Part shown: positions 7,424 through 14,717 of the stretch, piece after piece
Layout: each line of letters begins with the position of its first letter
Numbering within the stretch: the stretch's first letter is position 1
Assembly: GCA_016781885.1 (NCBI GenBank)
Contig: JADDPM010000019.1
Coordinates: 1 to 16,659 of the forward strand
Origin: Rubrobacter sp.
Lineage (GTDB): Bacteria > Actinomycetota > Rubrobacteria > Rubrobacterales > Rubrobacteraceae
DNA length: 16,659 nt
Direction: 5' to 3'
Notes under the pieces: generated by a model
The model's input: the letters and a program-made list of their open reading frames with translations, nothing else
Database searches by the model: none
What the model was told of the DNA's origin: nothing
Position numbers and translations under genes: made by a program

Positions 7424-7479
7424 GCGCCAGGACTCGAACCTGCGATCTTCTGATTTATAGTCAGCTACTCATCTACTTT
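7424..7479 (-). pseudogene. tRNA-like remnant (3' half preserved)
   Basis: The minus strand reads like the 3' half of a class I tRNA. An anticodon arm has stem CTGA/TCAG with loop CTATAAA, a five-base variable loop follows, and then comes a T arm with the canonical loop TTCGAGT and four of five stem pairs. Upstream, CATC/GATG could be a D stem, but three extra bases precede the anticodon arm and no matching 5' acceptor strand is found. It resembles a Met/Ile-type tRNA. It is most simply a decayed tRNA or the 3' fragment left by an integrating element that used a tRNA gene as its attachment site. Confidence 0.5.
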
Positions 7480-7650
7480 TGATGCCTAGTGTTAAATCTT
7501 TCAAGAGTACTTGGGCGAACAGCAGGTGGCGAAGAGGTCCTCTCGCAGAGATCTACCTACCTCTTTCCGGGCCTCCGTCCGAGCGTAGGGCATACTATCT
7601 GGACCAACGCTAGATTTATTTTGTGCGCTTCCCCAGTCAGCAGGCGCTGA

Positions 7651-7815
7651 ACCTCAGGACGTGTGTATTTTGAGAACAGTATGGGCGGTCTGCCGAACAC
7701 GCACTACCATGGCAGGGCGGCGGATATCCGGAGGGTGGATGGCAAGCCTGTGAGAGGCAACGGCGCGGATCCGGACGTCGTCGGCATCAGCGAGGTTCTC
7801 GCTGGGATACCAACT
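7651..7815 (+). pseudogene. Truncated inverted paralogue of the M15-like peptidase
   Basis: The plus-strand frame encodes GGLPNTHYHGRAADIRR and onward through GISEVLAGIP. Residue by residue this matches positions 128-170 of the peptidase at 6514-7188 on the other strand. First zinc ligands His and Asp are kept. Homology then stops abruptly, and the HxH half is absent. Upstream the frame is closed by a TGA at 7648-7650, so the N-terminal half is missing too. Nucleotide identity is only moderate by eye, indicating an old duplicate or a related gene rather than a recent copy. Confidence 0.8.
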
Positions 7816-7839
7816 ACGGCTTTCTCGACCTGTGTTGCC

Positions 7840-7872
7840 GCCGGCTGCTCTGGATCGCGCCGGAGAGCCGGC
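7840..7872 (-). terminator. Possible terminator after GrpB gene
   Basis: GCCGGCT (7840-7846) pairs with AGCCGGC (7866-7872) across a 19-base loop that is itself GC-rich. The stem lies immediately beyond the GrpB stop codon on the minus strand. No T-run follows. Confidence 0.4.
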
Positions 7873-7873
7873 T

Positions 7874-8398
7874 TCAGTAGACGCCGTTCGCCCGGCGCAC
7901 GACACCGGAGACGAAGCCGACCTTAGCTGCGGTACGGGCCTCCCGGTCTTCCCGGTAGCGTCTGGCTAACTCGTACTTGAGCCGGGCGTACTCCGCGGCC
8001 GTCTCCGGGTGTTCGCGCAAGCAGTCCCGGAAGAGCATGTGATCCTCCCAATACCGGCCCCCGGTCTCGACGAGGTGCAGGTTGTGGGTGCGGGCAGTCA
8101 TCTCCGGGTTAACGAACCTTACGAACAACCGGTGGTGCGGCTCCGCGCCCTCCGCCCAGTAAGAATACCCGAGATGGATTAAGGGCCGCACGCAGTAGTC
8201 TGCGTTGCTCATGGCCTTCAGTTCCACCATCAGGTCGATAACGGGTTTGGCGTCGAGGCCACAGACTGCGGTGCTGCCGACGTGCTCGATGCACTCGGTC
8301 CACCGGCCCACCGCCTCCTCGGCGCGGGCTCGCTCTTCGGCGAAGAGCAAAGGCCAGGACGGGTCGTAAGGCACTAACTGCACCGGTTCCACTGCCAC
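7874..8398 (-). CDS. GrpB/UPF0157 family protein
   Basis: Predicted 174-residue GrpB-family protein, a nucleotidyltransferase-like fold. The signature HVGSTAVCGLDAKPVIDLMV (about 39-58) is intact, including the GSTA loop and the Asp of KPVIDL. The N-terminal VQLVPYDPSWPLLFAEE is also typical. Members occur alone or fused to dephospho-CoA kinase; biochemical activity is not established, so none is assigned. No membrane segment. Translation most likely begins at GTG 8398, seven bases after a TATACT hexamer, implying a leaderless transcript; no ribosome site is present. A GTG two codons in is an alternative. The gene ends beside the truncated peptidase relic and is followed by a hairpin. Confidence 0.9.
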   Translation of the reverse strand: MAVEPVQLVPYDPSWPLLFAEERARAEEAVGRWTECIEHVGSTAVCGLDAKPVIDLMVELKAMSNADYCVRPLIHLGYSYWAEGAEPHHRLFVRFVNPEMTARTHNLHLVETGGRYWEDHMLFRDCLREHPETAAEYARLKYELARRYREDREARTAAKVGFVSGVVRRANGVY

Positions 8399-8405
8399 GG
8401 CGAGG

Positions 8406-8411
8406 AGTATA
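8406..8411 (-). promoter_or_regulatory. -10 hexamer of leaderless GrpB promoter
   Basis: TATACT on the minus strand ends seven bases before the GTG start, so the expected first transcribed base is at or next to the start codon. The -35 region is weak. The same arrangement is seen before the SAM hydrolase gene at 4632. Confidence 0.45.
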
Positions 8412-8500
8412 CCTCTGACTACCCTAGCAGCTCACAGCCCGAGACAGGCTGCGCCGGTCCGCACTCGTCGACCGCGGTATCGGGGAGGGCTCCCGTGCCT

Positions 8501-9862
8501 CTATTGGCCCGGCTGCTGGGGCGTCTCCCGGTCCAGGCCGCGTTTGACCAGGTAGTTCACGACGTACAGGGCGAGCCCGACCAGAAGGAGTATCCCCGCA
8601 CGCAGGAAGATGGCGACTTCCTGCTGGGCTAGGAGGACTATTATGGTCCCGATAGCGAGGATAGGGATCACGGCGGGAGCCGTGAAGTGTGAGTGGTTCA
8701 CCCTGTCGCGGCGGAGTATCAGAACGGCGGCGTTCACCGCTATGAACACCAGCAACAGGAGCACGACGGTGGTGTTGGCGAGCTCGCCCACGTTGCCGGT
8801 CGAGACCAGGGCGAGCATGATCAGGGCGACGAAGACTATAGCTATCCATGGCGTATGTCTCCCTCGATGCACCGTGGCGAAGATGCCCGGCATGACGCCC
8901 TCGCGGGCCATCCCGTAGAGGACACGGGAGCTCATGATCAGGTTCGCCAAAGCTGTATTGGTGATGGCCACGAGCGCTATTATCGAGAAGAGTTGGGGTG
9001 GGAACGCGAGCGGCCCCTCCGTGAGCACCAGACGGAGCGGGGCGGACTCCTCCCCGGCGAGCCTGCCGGGGTCCACGATCATCGTCGAGGTGAATGCCAC
9101 CAGGAGGTAGACCACGCCCGTCAGCGCGATCCCGCCGAAGAGCGCCCTGGGGAAGGTTCGGGTCGGGTTCTCGGTCTCCTCGACGACGTTGACCGAATCT
9201 TCGAAGCCTATTAGAGCGTAGAACGCTACTGACGCTCCGGTGAGGACGGCCAGTGGCAGGGCCGCGTCGCTCGTAAACTCGAACGGCCGGGTCGGCTCTG
9301 CCTCTCCGCCGAAGAGGGCCAGAGCCCCGATCAGGATTATCAGCAAGAGTCCGCTTAGCTCGATCAGGGTCAAGACCAGGTTCGTTTTGAACGACTCTGA
9401 GATGCCTATGAAGTTGATGAGCGAGAGCACGAGTACGAATAACATGGCGACGAGCAAAGTCGGCAGGCTAATGAACTGCTGCAGGTAGTCCCCGCCGAAT
9501 GCCCGGGCTGCCGCTCCCGCGCTCGCCAATCCCGAGCAGATCACCGCGAACGCTACGATGAACGAGAACAACGGGCTGCGGAACGCCCGGTTGGCGTACA
9601 GCGCCGCACCTGCTGCTCCGGGATACTTCGTCACCAACTCCGCGTAGGCGAAGGCCGTAAGGGCGGCGAGGATGAACGCCACCAAAAACGAGACCCAGAC
9701 AGCCCCCCCGACCTCCCCGGCCACGGCCCCAACCCGGACGTAGATGCCGGTCCCGAGCATGTCCCCGATAATAAAGAGCAACAGCAGACGCGGCCCAATA
9801 GCCCTTGCTAGCCCGCCTCCCCCTTCCTCGCCCCTGCTCTCCTGCACCCTTGTTGAGTCCAC
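8501..9862 (-). CDS. APC superfamily amino acid permease
   Basis: Predicted 453-residue inner-membrane transporter with about 12 hydrophobic segments, the usual size for the amino acid-polyamine-organocation superfamily. The first membrane helix has the family's unwound glycine motif (GDMLGTGIYVRVG, about 33-45). The GFEDSVNVVEETENPTRTFP segment near 220-240 matches the loop after helix 6. A conserved SSRVLYGMAREG occurs near 315. Substrate cannot be assigned; cationic or neutral amino acids are usual. The GTG start has AAAGGAG seven bases upstream (9870-9876). It lies about 100 bases from the GrpB gene and shares its direction, but GrpB seems to have its own promoter. No adjacent enzyme suggests a substrate. 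Confidence 0.93.
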   Translation of the reverse strand: MDSTRVQESRGEEGGGGLARAIGPRLLLLFIIGDMLGTGIYVRVGAVAGEVGGAVWVSFLVAFILAALTAFAYAELVTKYPGAAGAALYANRAFRSPLFSFIVAFAVICSGLASAGAAARAFGGDYLQQFISLPTLLVAMLFVLVLSLINFIGISESFKTNLVLTLIELSGLLLIILIGALALFGGEAEPTRPFEFTSDAALPLAVLTGASVAFYALIGFEDSVNVVEETENPTRTFPRALFGGIALTGVVYLLVAFTSTMIVDPGRLAGEESAPLRLVLTEGPLAFPPQLFSIIALVAITNTALANLIMSSRVLYGMAREGVMPGIFATVHRGRHTPWIAIVFVALIMLALVSTGNVGELANTTVVLLLLVFIAVNAAVLILRRDRVNHSHFTAPAVIPILAIGTIIVLLAQQEVAIFLRAGILLLVGLALYVVNYLVKRGLDRETPQQPGQ

Positions 9863-9913
9863 CCTCGGTCTCCTTTCCGCGCCCCTTCGGGGGCCGCCAA
9901 TCGAGTTGCTCTG

Positions 9914-10345
9914 TTAGTCCAGGAACCTCAGGCCGGAGACGGCCGGCGCCTCCGCCGGTTCCTCGACGACCTCGAAGCTTTTTCCGGGTATCTCTGACAG
10001 GTCTTCTTCTCGCAAACGGGCGAGCCTACCTCCCACGGAGAAAACATTGACCCGGTTGAGCGTGTAGATACCGGGGACGGTCTCGGGAGGTACCGGGTTC
10101 TCCAGAACGATCCGGCTCGTCTTCACCTCGCCCGCCTGACGTTCCTCCGGTAGGGGCGTGGCCTCGAAGTAGAACTCCGTCAGCGGGTCGGTTTCGTTGG
10201 TGAAGGCGACAAAGACCCTGCCGAGGTTCGTCCGGTGCTCAAGATCCAACTCCACACGAATTATGTCACCTACCATGTATCGCTGCGGTCCCTGGACGTT
10301 GCTCAAAGTCCACTCTCCCTCGTCTACGCAACTACCCCAGGACAT
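9914..10345 (-). CDS. Hypothetical small beta-rich protein
   Basis: Predicted 143-residue soluble protein with no signal peptide or membrane segment. Alternating hydrophobic strands (RYMVGDIIRVELDLEH, RVFVAFTNE, SRIVLENPV, GIYTLNRVNVFS, KSFEVVEE) suggest an immunoglobulin-like beta sandwich. I do not recognise a named family. GC-rich third positions and clean frame support a real gene. It lies 51 bases downstream of the permease start on the same strand and diverges from the uracil-DNA glycosylase gene. AGGG lies within ten bases of the ATG, so initiation signals are modest. An internal ATG (residue 24) is an alternative start. Confidence 0.72.
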   Translation of the reverse strand: MSWGSCVDEGEWTLSNVQGPQRYMVGDIIRVELDLEHRTNLGRVFVAFTNETDPLTEFYFEATPLPEERQAGEVKTSRIVLENPVPPETVPGIYTLNRVNVFSVGGRLARLREEDLSEIPGKSFEVVEEPAEAPAVSGLRFLD

Positions 10346-10380
10346 CCTACCCTAGAGTCTCAGTCTCCCGCTACGCTTCG

Positions 10381-10411
10381 TTGCGAACGTACCCCGGAGC
10401 GGGTGTAGAAT
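10381..10411 (+). promoter_or_regulatory. Putative promoter of the udg-Kelch pair
   Basis: TTGCGA (10381-10386) and TAGAAT (10406-10411) are separated by 19 bases, slightly long. They lie 32 bases before the glycosylase TTG start, in the only gap between it and the divergent hypothetical gene. Confidence 0.45.
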
Positions 10412-10443
10412 AGCTCTGGCAACCGAAGCTATTTGGAGGATCT

Positions 10444-11085
10444 TTGGATAGTCTCTTCGAGTCCGTGGAGGGCGAGAACCGCGAAGAACGGCTCGCCGAG
10501 CTCGCCCGGCAGGTCTCCGTGTGTACCAGGTGCGACCTCGCGCTCAACCGTACCAACACCGTCTTCGGGACCGGTGACCCTTACTCGCCCCTCATGCTCG
10601 TCGGGGAGGGGCCGGGCGAGAACGAGGATGCTACTGGGCTGCCGTTCGTGGGGAGGGCCGGCAAGCTCCTCGACGACATACTCGCGGCCGTGGACCTCAC
10701 CCGCCAGGACGTGTACATAACGAACATCGTGAAGTGCCGGGCGGCGGCGCAGGAGGGGGGTAGGTTAAAGAACCGCCAGCCGCGCACCGGGGAGATCCGG
10801 GCCTGCAACCCCTACCTCCAGGGCCAGATAGAGGCGATAAAGCCGCGGGTAATCCTGTGCCTCGGCGGTCCCGCCGCCAAAACGGTCATAGACAAGGACT
10901 TCAAAATCACTAAAGACCGCGGCAAGTGGTATGACGTGGACGGCATAAAGACGATGGCGACTTTCCACCCGGCCTACGTCCTCCGCCAGCGCGGCGACGA
11001 TCTCGACCGTGCCAAACGGGCCGTCTGGAAGGATGTTCAGGCGGTCTACGCCGAGTACCAAAAGGCGCTCGAAGAACGAGGGTAG
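10444..11085 (+). CDS. Family 4 uracil-DNA glycosylase (Fe-S)
   Basis: Predicted 213-residue type 4 uracil-DNA glycosylase, which removes uracil arising from cytosine deamination to start base-excision repair. Visible marks: Fe-S cysteines C27-x2-C30 with C98 and C121, the uracil-binding GEGPGENED (54-62), LPFVGRAGKLLDD (66-78), NIVKCR (94-99) and HPAYVLR (175-181). The spacing between the third and fourth cysteines (22 residues) looks several residues longer than in the Thermus enzyme, by recall. TTG start follows GGAGG (10435-10439) with a short gap. The stop is three bases from the Kelch lipoprotein start, so the two are co-transcribed. Confidence 0.95.
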   Translation: MDSLFESVEGENREERLAELARQVSVCTRCDLALNRTNTVFGTGDPYSPLMLVGEGPGENEDATGLPFVGRAGKLLDDILAAVDLTRQDVYITNIVKCRAAAQEGGRLKNRQPRTGEIRACNPYLQGQIEAIKPRVILCLGGPAAKTVIDKDFKITKDRGKWYDVDGIKTMATFHPAYVLRQRGDDLDRAKRAVWKDVQAVYAEYQKALEERG

Positions 11086-11088
11086 ATC

Positions 11089-12138
11089 TTGAGCTTTCTC
11101 CGGTGCTCATTGCCCGCCCTTTACCTGACCCTTCTCCTCGCGCTGCTCGCTTCCTGCGGCGGTTCGGACACGACCGGAAGCCAGGAAGACCAGGGAAGGG
11201 GAGAGGACGAGACTACCGGCGGCGCGCCCGTCGCTGATACTATCAGCGAGTCCGCCGGCGATGAGCAGGGTAGCTGGCGGACCGGGGCTCCCTTACCGAC
11301 GGCGGCGAGCGAGGTAGCGGTCGCCGAGCTGGACGGCAAAATCTACGTGCTCGGTGGCTACACTGGGGAGACGACGTCTTCGACCCTCAACCAGGCCTAC
11401 GACCCCTCCACCGACACCTGGGAGGAGCTCGCTCCCCTGCCACGTGGCCTCGACCATGTGGGCGCCGCTGGCTACGAGGGCAGAGTCTACGCGGTTGGCG
11501 GTTTCACCAGCGGTAACGAGGAGGCCGTCTCCGATGTGTACGCCTACGACGTCGCCGCCGACACCTGGGAGGAGTTGGCATCCTTGCCGGCGGGCGCGCG
11601 CGGATCAGTAGCCGTGACCCAACTCGACGGCAAGATCCATGCCATAGGAGGGCGCGGTACCCATGACGTGGACACGCACGAGGTCTACGACCCGGCGACC
11701 GGCGCCTGGGAACAGCTCGCGCCTCTGCCCACCGCCCGCGAGCACATGCCCGCCGTGGCGCTGGACGGAAGGATCTACGTGCCAGGTGGCCGCTTCGAGA
11801 CCTTCCAGAACAACACCGGCGTCCACGAAGTCTACGATCCGGAGACCAACTCGTGGGAGGAGGCCGCACCCTTGCCCACCCCGCGCAGCGGCACTGCGGG
11901 CGCGGCGTTGGGTGGGCGTGTGCTGGTCTTCGGCGGCGAGGAGGGTGGTGGCACCTTTGAGGAGAACGAGGCGTACGATCCGGAGACCGACACGTGGACA
12001 GCTCTAGCGCCCCTGCCGACCCCCCGTCACGGATTCGGCGCGGCGACGGTCGAAGGCGCCGTCTACGTCCCGGGCGGCGCGCCCGTGACGGGAGGAGGGC
12101 GGCAGAGCGAGGTGCTCGAAGTCTTCACGCTGTCGTAG
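11089..12138 (+). CDS. Kelch-repeat lipoprotein
   Basis: Predicted 349-residue exported lipoprotein. A hydrophobic signal (about 8-20) ends in lipobox LASC with Cys23 as the lipidation site. An acidic Gly/Ser/Thr-rich linker (24-65) follows, then six Kelch units marked by YVLGG, YAVGG, HAIGG, YVPGG, LVFGG and YVPGG, each paired with a YDP...W strand. This is the right number for one six-bladed propeller. Such propellers usually bind proteins or sugars; no catalytic residues are evident. TTG start lies three bases after the glycosylase stop, with GAGGG overlapping that gene's end, indicating translational coupling. A functional link to DNA repair is not implied. Confidence 0.92.
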   Translation: MSFLRCSLPALYLTLLLALLASCGGSDTTGSQEDQGRGEDETTGGAPVADTISESAGDEQGSWRTGAPLPTAASEVAVAELDGKIYVLGGYTGETTSSTLNQAYDPSTDTWEELAPLPRGLDHVGAAGYEGRVYAVGGFTSGNEEAVSDVYAYDVAADTWEELASLPAGARGSVAVTQLDGKIHAIGGRGTHDVDTHEVYDPATGAWEQLAPLPTAREHMPAVALDGRIYVPGGRFETFQNNTGVHEVYDPETNSWEEAAPLPTPRSGTAGAALGGRVLVFGGEEGGGTFEENEAYDPETDTWTALAPLPTPRHGFGAATVEGAVYVPGGAPVTGGGRQSEVLEVFTLS

Positions 12139-12195
12139 GGCAGTGACACCCGTCCTGCGAGGTGAGTGCTTGATTCTTGATCCGCGTCCCGCGGG

Positions 12196-12239
12196 GAGTA
12201 AGAATATTACTAACCAATTCTAATTCTCCCTGTTATTAT
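12196..12239 (+). promoter_or_regulatory. AT-rich control region of the siroheme decarboxylase gene
   Basis: After the Kelch gene the sequence turns AT-rich. TATTAT (12234-12239) is a good -10 about 40 bases before the TTG start; no convincing -35 is seen. An imperfect inverted repeat (GGAGTAAGAAT at 12196-12206 against the complement of ATTCTAATTCTCC ending near 12229) lies over the -35 region and could be an operator. Confidence 0.35.
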
Positions 12240-12280
12240 GCGGGAAAGTAGTGGACAAGCGTCGAGAAGGGCCGTGAACC

Positions 12281-13342
12281 TTGGTCAGCACAACCTCCAG
12301 CACCCGTATGATGGACTCCGTAGACAAGGACTTGCTTAACCTGATGCAGCGCGAGTTCCCTCTGGAACGGGAGCCGTTCGTGGCGCTGGGGCGTCCTTTG
12401 GGGCTGGCTGGAGACGAGGTGATAAGGCGTATAGAGTCGCTCAAAAGAGCGCGGGTGATACGCCAGATCAGCGCGATCTTCGATACCCGTGTCCTGGGCT
12501 ACCAGTCGAGCCTCGTCGCAGCTTCGATACCCGCCGACAAGCTCAACTCTGCCGCCAAGGCCATAAACTCTCACCCCGGCGTCTCCCACAACTACGAGCG
12601 CAACAACGAGCTCAACCTCTGGTATACCGTCGCCGTTCCGCCGGACTCGCGGCTGGGGCTTGAGGGCACCGTGGAGGTGCTGCACAAGATCAGCGGCGCC
12701 GAGAAGACGCGCATCCTGCCGACCCTTAAGCTCTTCAAGATCGGGGTGACGCTCGACATGAACCAGGGCGCCACCGCCAAGAAGGAGGCCCCGCAGTACG
12801 GCGAGGCCGACCGCGCGGGCGCGGACCGCAACGTCTCCGAGGATGACAAGGCGGCAATTCGGGCGTTGCAGGAGGACGTGCCGCTCACCCCGAGGCCGTT
12901 CGACCTGTGGGGGCGGCAGGTAGGGCTCTCCTGCGAAGAGCTTCTGGAGCGGGCCTACGACTTGCAGCGGCGCAAGATCATGCGCCGCTTCTCTGCCGTG
13001 CTCTACCACCGCAAGGCGGGCTTCCGGGCGAACGCGATGGGCGTGTGGAAGACGCCGCCGGATCGCGTGGAGGAGGTTGGCCAGATATTCGCACAGTATC
13101 AGGCTGTCTCCCACTGCTACCAGCGCCCGGTCTACGAGGATTGGCCTTACGCCCTCTTTAGCATGGTGCATGGCCGGAGCGAGGAGGAGTGCGAGGCCGT
13201 CCTCGACGCGATGGCCGCCGAGACCGGTCTCACCGAGCGGGCCTCCCTTTACTCGACCCGCGAGTACAAGAAGACGCGCGTTCGCTACTTCACGCCGGAG
13301 ATGGAGGCCTGGGAGAAGCTCTACGCCGGCGTCTTGCGTTAA
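12281..13342 (+). CDS. Fused siroheme decarboxylase (AhbA-AhbB type, Lrp/AsnC-like)
   Basis: Predicted 353-residue protein with two tandem Lrp/AsnC-like units, each with a winged-helix N-part and an alpha-beta C-part. The first unit (about 11-165) carries GVSHNYERNNELNLWYTV (100-117) and the second (about 186-353) carries AVSHCYQRPVYEDWPY (275-290). Both are typical of siroheme decarboxylase subunits AhbA/AhbB and NirD/L/G/H. These remove carboxyl groups from siroheme to give didecarboxysiroheme in heme or heme d1 synthesis. The two are often separate genes; here one chain holds both, joined by a charged linker (166-185). No other siroheme or heme d1 gene is in the window. Chosen start is TTG 12281 with GAAGGG upstream; ATG at 12308 or 12311 is possible. 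Confidence 0.88.
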   Translation: MVSTTSSTRMMDSVDKDLLNLMQREFPLEREPFVALGRPLGLAGDEVIRRIESLKRARVIRQISAIFDTRVLGYQSSLVAASIPADKLNSAAKAINSHPGVSHNYERNNELNLWYTVAVPPDSRLGLEGTVEVLHKISGAEKTRILPTLKLFKIGVTLDMNQGATAKKEAPQYGEADRAGADRNVSEDDKAAIRALQEDVPLTPRPFDLWGRQVGLSCEELLERAYDLQRRKIMRRFSAVLYHRKAGFRANAMGVWKTPPDRVEEVGQIFAQYQAVSHCYQRPVYEDWPYALFSMVHGRSEEECEAVLDAMAAETGLTERASLYSTREYKKTRVRYFTPEMEAWEKLYAGVLR

Positions 13343-13348
13343 GAGCTT

Positions 13349-13448
13349 GCGCGGATAGGCTGGCTACTTCTAATATTTGGCGATTCTCCGAACGATCAAA
13401 TCGGCTCCTCATCGACCATTGATATATTCGCTACCCACCTATCCGCGC
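13349..13448. repeat. 100-bp element with perfect 11-bp inverted ends
   Basis: GCGCGGATAGG (13349-13359) is matched by CCTATCCGCGC (13438-13448). Inward of the perfect arms the two sides stay loosely complementary for another ~20 bases, and the centre is AT-rich with a small CGAT-CAA-ATCG hairpin (13393-13403). It begins six bases after the siroheme decarboxylase stop. It could be a transcription-ending or stability hairpin, or a small non-autonomous mobile element. Confidence 0.5.
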
Positions 13449-13566
13449 AGCCTCTAAGTAGCGCCCGGTTACCAGCCGCAGGTCTCTTGTTCCTGATAGA
13501 CGGCGCGAAGGCTCCTATCAACACGTGGTTGCGTGAGCTGACTCTCTGTTAGACACAGCGTTACTC

Positions 13567-13736
13567 GTGGCGTTGTTGGCGACGTTCTTCGCGGGTTCGC
13601 CTCCGGGCTCATAGGATTCGGGCTCGCCCTGATAAGCGTGACTCTATTCTTACCCATCTACGATCCCTCGACGGTCATAGCCCTTACAGGCATGCTCGCG
13701 GTCGTCATCAACATAGTCATGGTGCGAGACTCTTAG
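13567..13736 (+). pseudogene. Frameshifted N-terminal relic of a TauE/SafE-type transporter
   Basis: Two adjoining plus-strand frames encode a continuous membrane-protein start: VALLATFFAG in the first, then FASGLIGFGLALISVTLFLP and ALTGMLAVVINIVMVRDS in the next, ending at TAG 13734-13736. A one-base deletion near 13593 would explain the change of frame. The pattern (glycine-rich first helix, then a second helix before a charged RD) resembles the TauE/SafE/TSUP sulfite-sulfonate exporter family, whose proteins are about 250 residues. Only ~60 residues remain, and no ribosome site is seen. Confidence 0.65.
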
Positions 13737-13781
13737 GGACGCCATGGCGCCGAAAGAGCTACCAGAAGCTACGACAACGTC

Positions 13782-13813
13782 GAGCCCCGGCGCCTTATGT
13801 GACGCCGGGGCTC
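13782..13813. terminator. Strong hairpin, likely terminator for pcs
   Basis: GAGCCCCGGCG (13782-13792) pairs perfectly with CGCCGGGGCTC (13803-13813) across a ten-base loop. It lies 25 bases downstream of the minus-strand phosphatidylcholine synthase stop. There is no T-run, but an 11-bp GC stem at this place is the strongest terminator candidate in the window. It could act on both strands. Confidence 0.65.
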
Positions 13814-13838
13814 AGGTTCGTGAGGGTTGGGCCGGTCT

Positions 13839-14621
13839 TTACGCTACGCGGCCGGGCTTCTTGAGCATGTCGGCGGTAAGGTAGAGGCTCGCGCCGAAGT
13901 AGTAGAGGAGGTAGAGGAGCGAGAAGGCCAGGAGGAAGGCGTCGGGGTTCGGCATCTGAAGGAGTATGACTACGTAGCTCACGAGCCAGAGCGACGTCAG
14001 CGTCAGGTTGAGCTTGCGGAAGGTGAGCGTGCGCGACGGGTAGACGTACCGGATCGGCACGAAGACCAACACCGAGCAGACGAATAGGATCGCGGCGACG
14101 GTCCAGACGCCGACGTCGAAGACGATGGCGTAGAACGCCACCACGTTCCAGTAGCTCGGGAAGCCGAGGAAGAAGTGATCCGTGTCAGCATCATCCCCGG
14201 TCTTGGCGTCTACGCGACAGAACTGATAGCTCGATGCGAGGATGGGGAGCGCTGCCAGGACAACGCCGAACGTGCCGCCGGGGAGGTAGCCCGTGCTCCA
14301 GAGGAGGAGCATCGGGGCGAGGACGTAGGTCATGTAATCCACGATGTTGTCCAGGAGGCTGCCATCGAAGGAGGGCAGGAACTCTTTGACGCGGAAGCGG
14401 CGGGCCAGGAGGCCGTCGGTGCTGTCTATGACGAGGGTCGCCAGGACCAGCCACAGCGCCAGTACAGCGTTGCCGTTGTAAGCCGCGATCAGGATCAGCA
14501 GCGTCAGCACCGCCCCGCTCGCGGTGTACAGGTGCACTGCGGAGGCGCGCAGGCGCTGCCAGTTGGAGACCGGCGCCGTACTCTCGGCGGCCACCGTACC
14601 CTCAGCGTTGATGTCTTCCAT
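13839..14621 (-). CDS. pcs: Phosphatidylcholine synthase (CDP-diacylglycerol-choline type)
   Basis: Predicted 260-residue membrane enzyme joining choline directly to CDP-diacylglycerol to give phosphatidylcholine and CMP. About eight hydrophobic segments are visible. The catalytic CDP-alcohol phosphotransferase motif is D69-G-x2-A73-R74, then 12 residues, then G87-x3-D91-x3-D95. The 12-residue spacing, instead of eight, is the mark of Pcs. Other Pcs-like segments are VHLYTASGA (29-37), VKEFLPSFDG (78-87), LDNIVDYMTYVLAP and HFFLGFPSYWN. I recognise these from rhizobial Pcs. ATG start follows GGGAGGG by about five bases. It is monocistronic, with a strong hairpin after it and the cyclophilin gene upstream. 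It implies choline uptake or availability, but no transporter for it is seen. Confidence 0.93.
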   Translation of the reverse strand: MEDINAEGTVAAESTAPVSNWQRLRASAVHLYTASGAVLTLLILIAAYNGNAVLALWLVLATLVIDSTDGLLARRFRVKEFLPSFDGSLLDNIVDYMTYVLAPMLLLWSTGYLPGGTFGVVLAALPILASSYQFCRVDAKTGDDADTDHFFLGFPSYWNVVAFYAIVFDVGVWTVAAILFVCSVLVFVPIRYVYPSRTLTFRKLNLTLTSLWLVSYVVILLQMPNPDAFLLAFSLLYLLYYFGASLYLTADMLKKPGRVA

Positions 14622-14717
14622 CCGACCCTCCCTTCTAAACTCTATGTCCTATGGTCTGCGGCGCATAATAGCAGCCACCTGCCCCAGTATGCACTAAAGC
14701 TGCCAAAGCGGGATAGT

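Noticed and set aside
7424..7479. Functional tRNA gene
   Set aside because: No 5' acceptor strand pairs with the 3' side, the D arm is misplaced by extra bases, and one T-stem pair is broken.
12236..13171. Minus-strand frame (311 codons) opposite the siroheme decarboxylase
   Set aside because: The plus strand carries the conserved paired motifs; the minus frame is low-complexity and has no ribosome site.
2673..13465. 14-base match between 2673-2686 and the complement of 13452-13465
   Set aside because: About one such match is expected by chance in a window this size, both strands counted.
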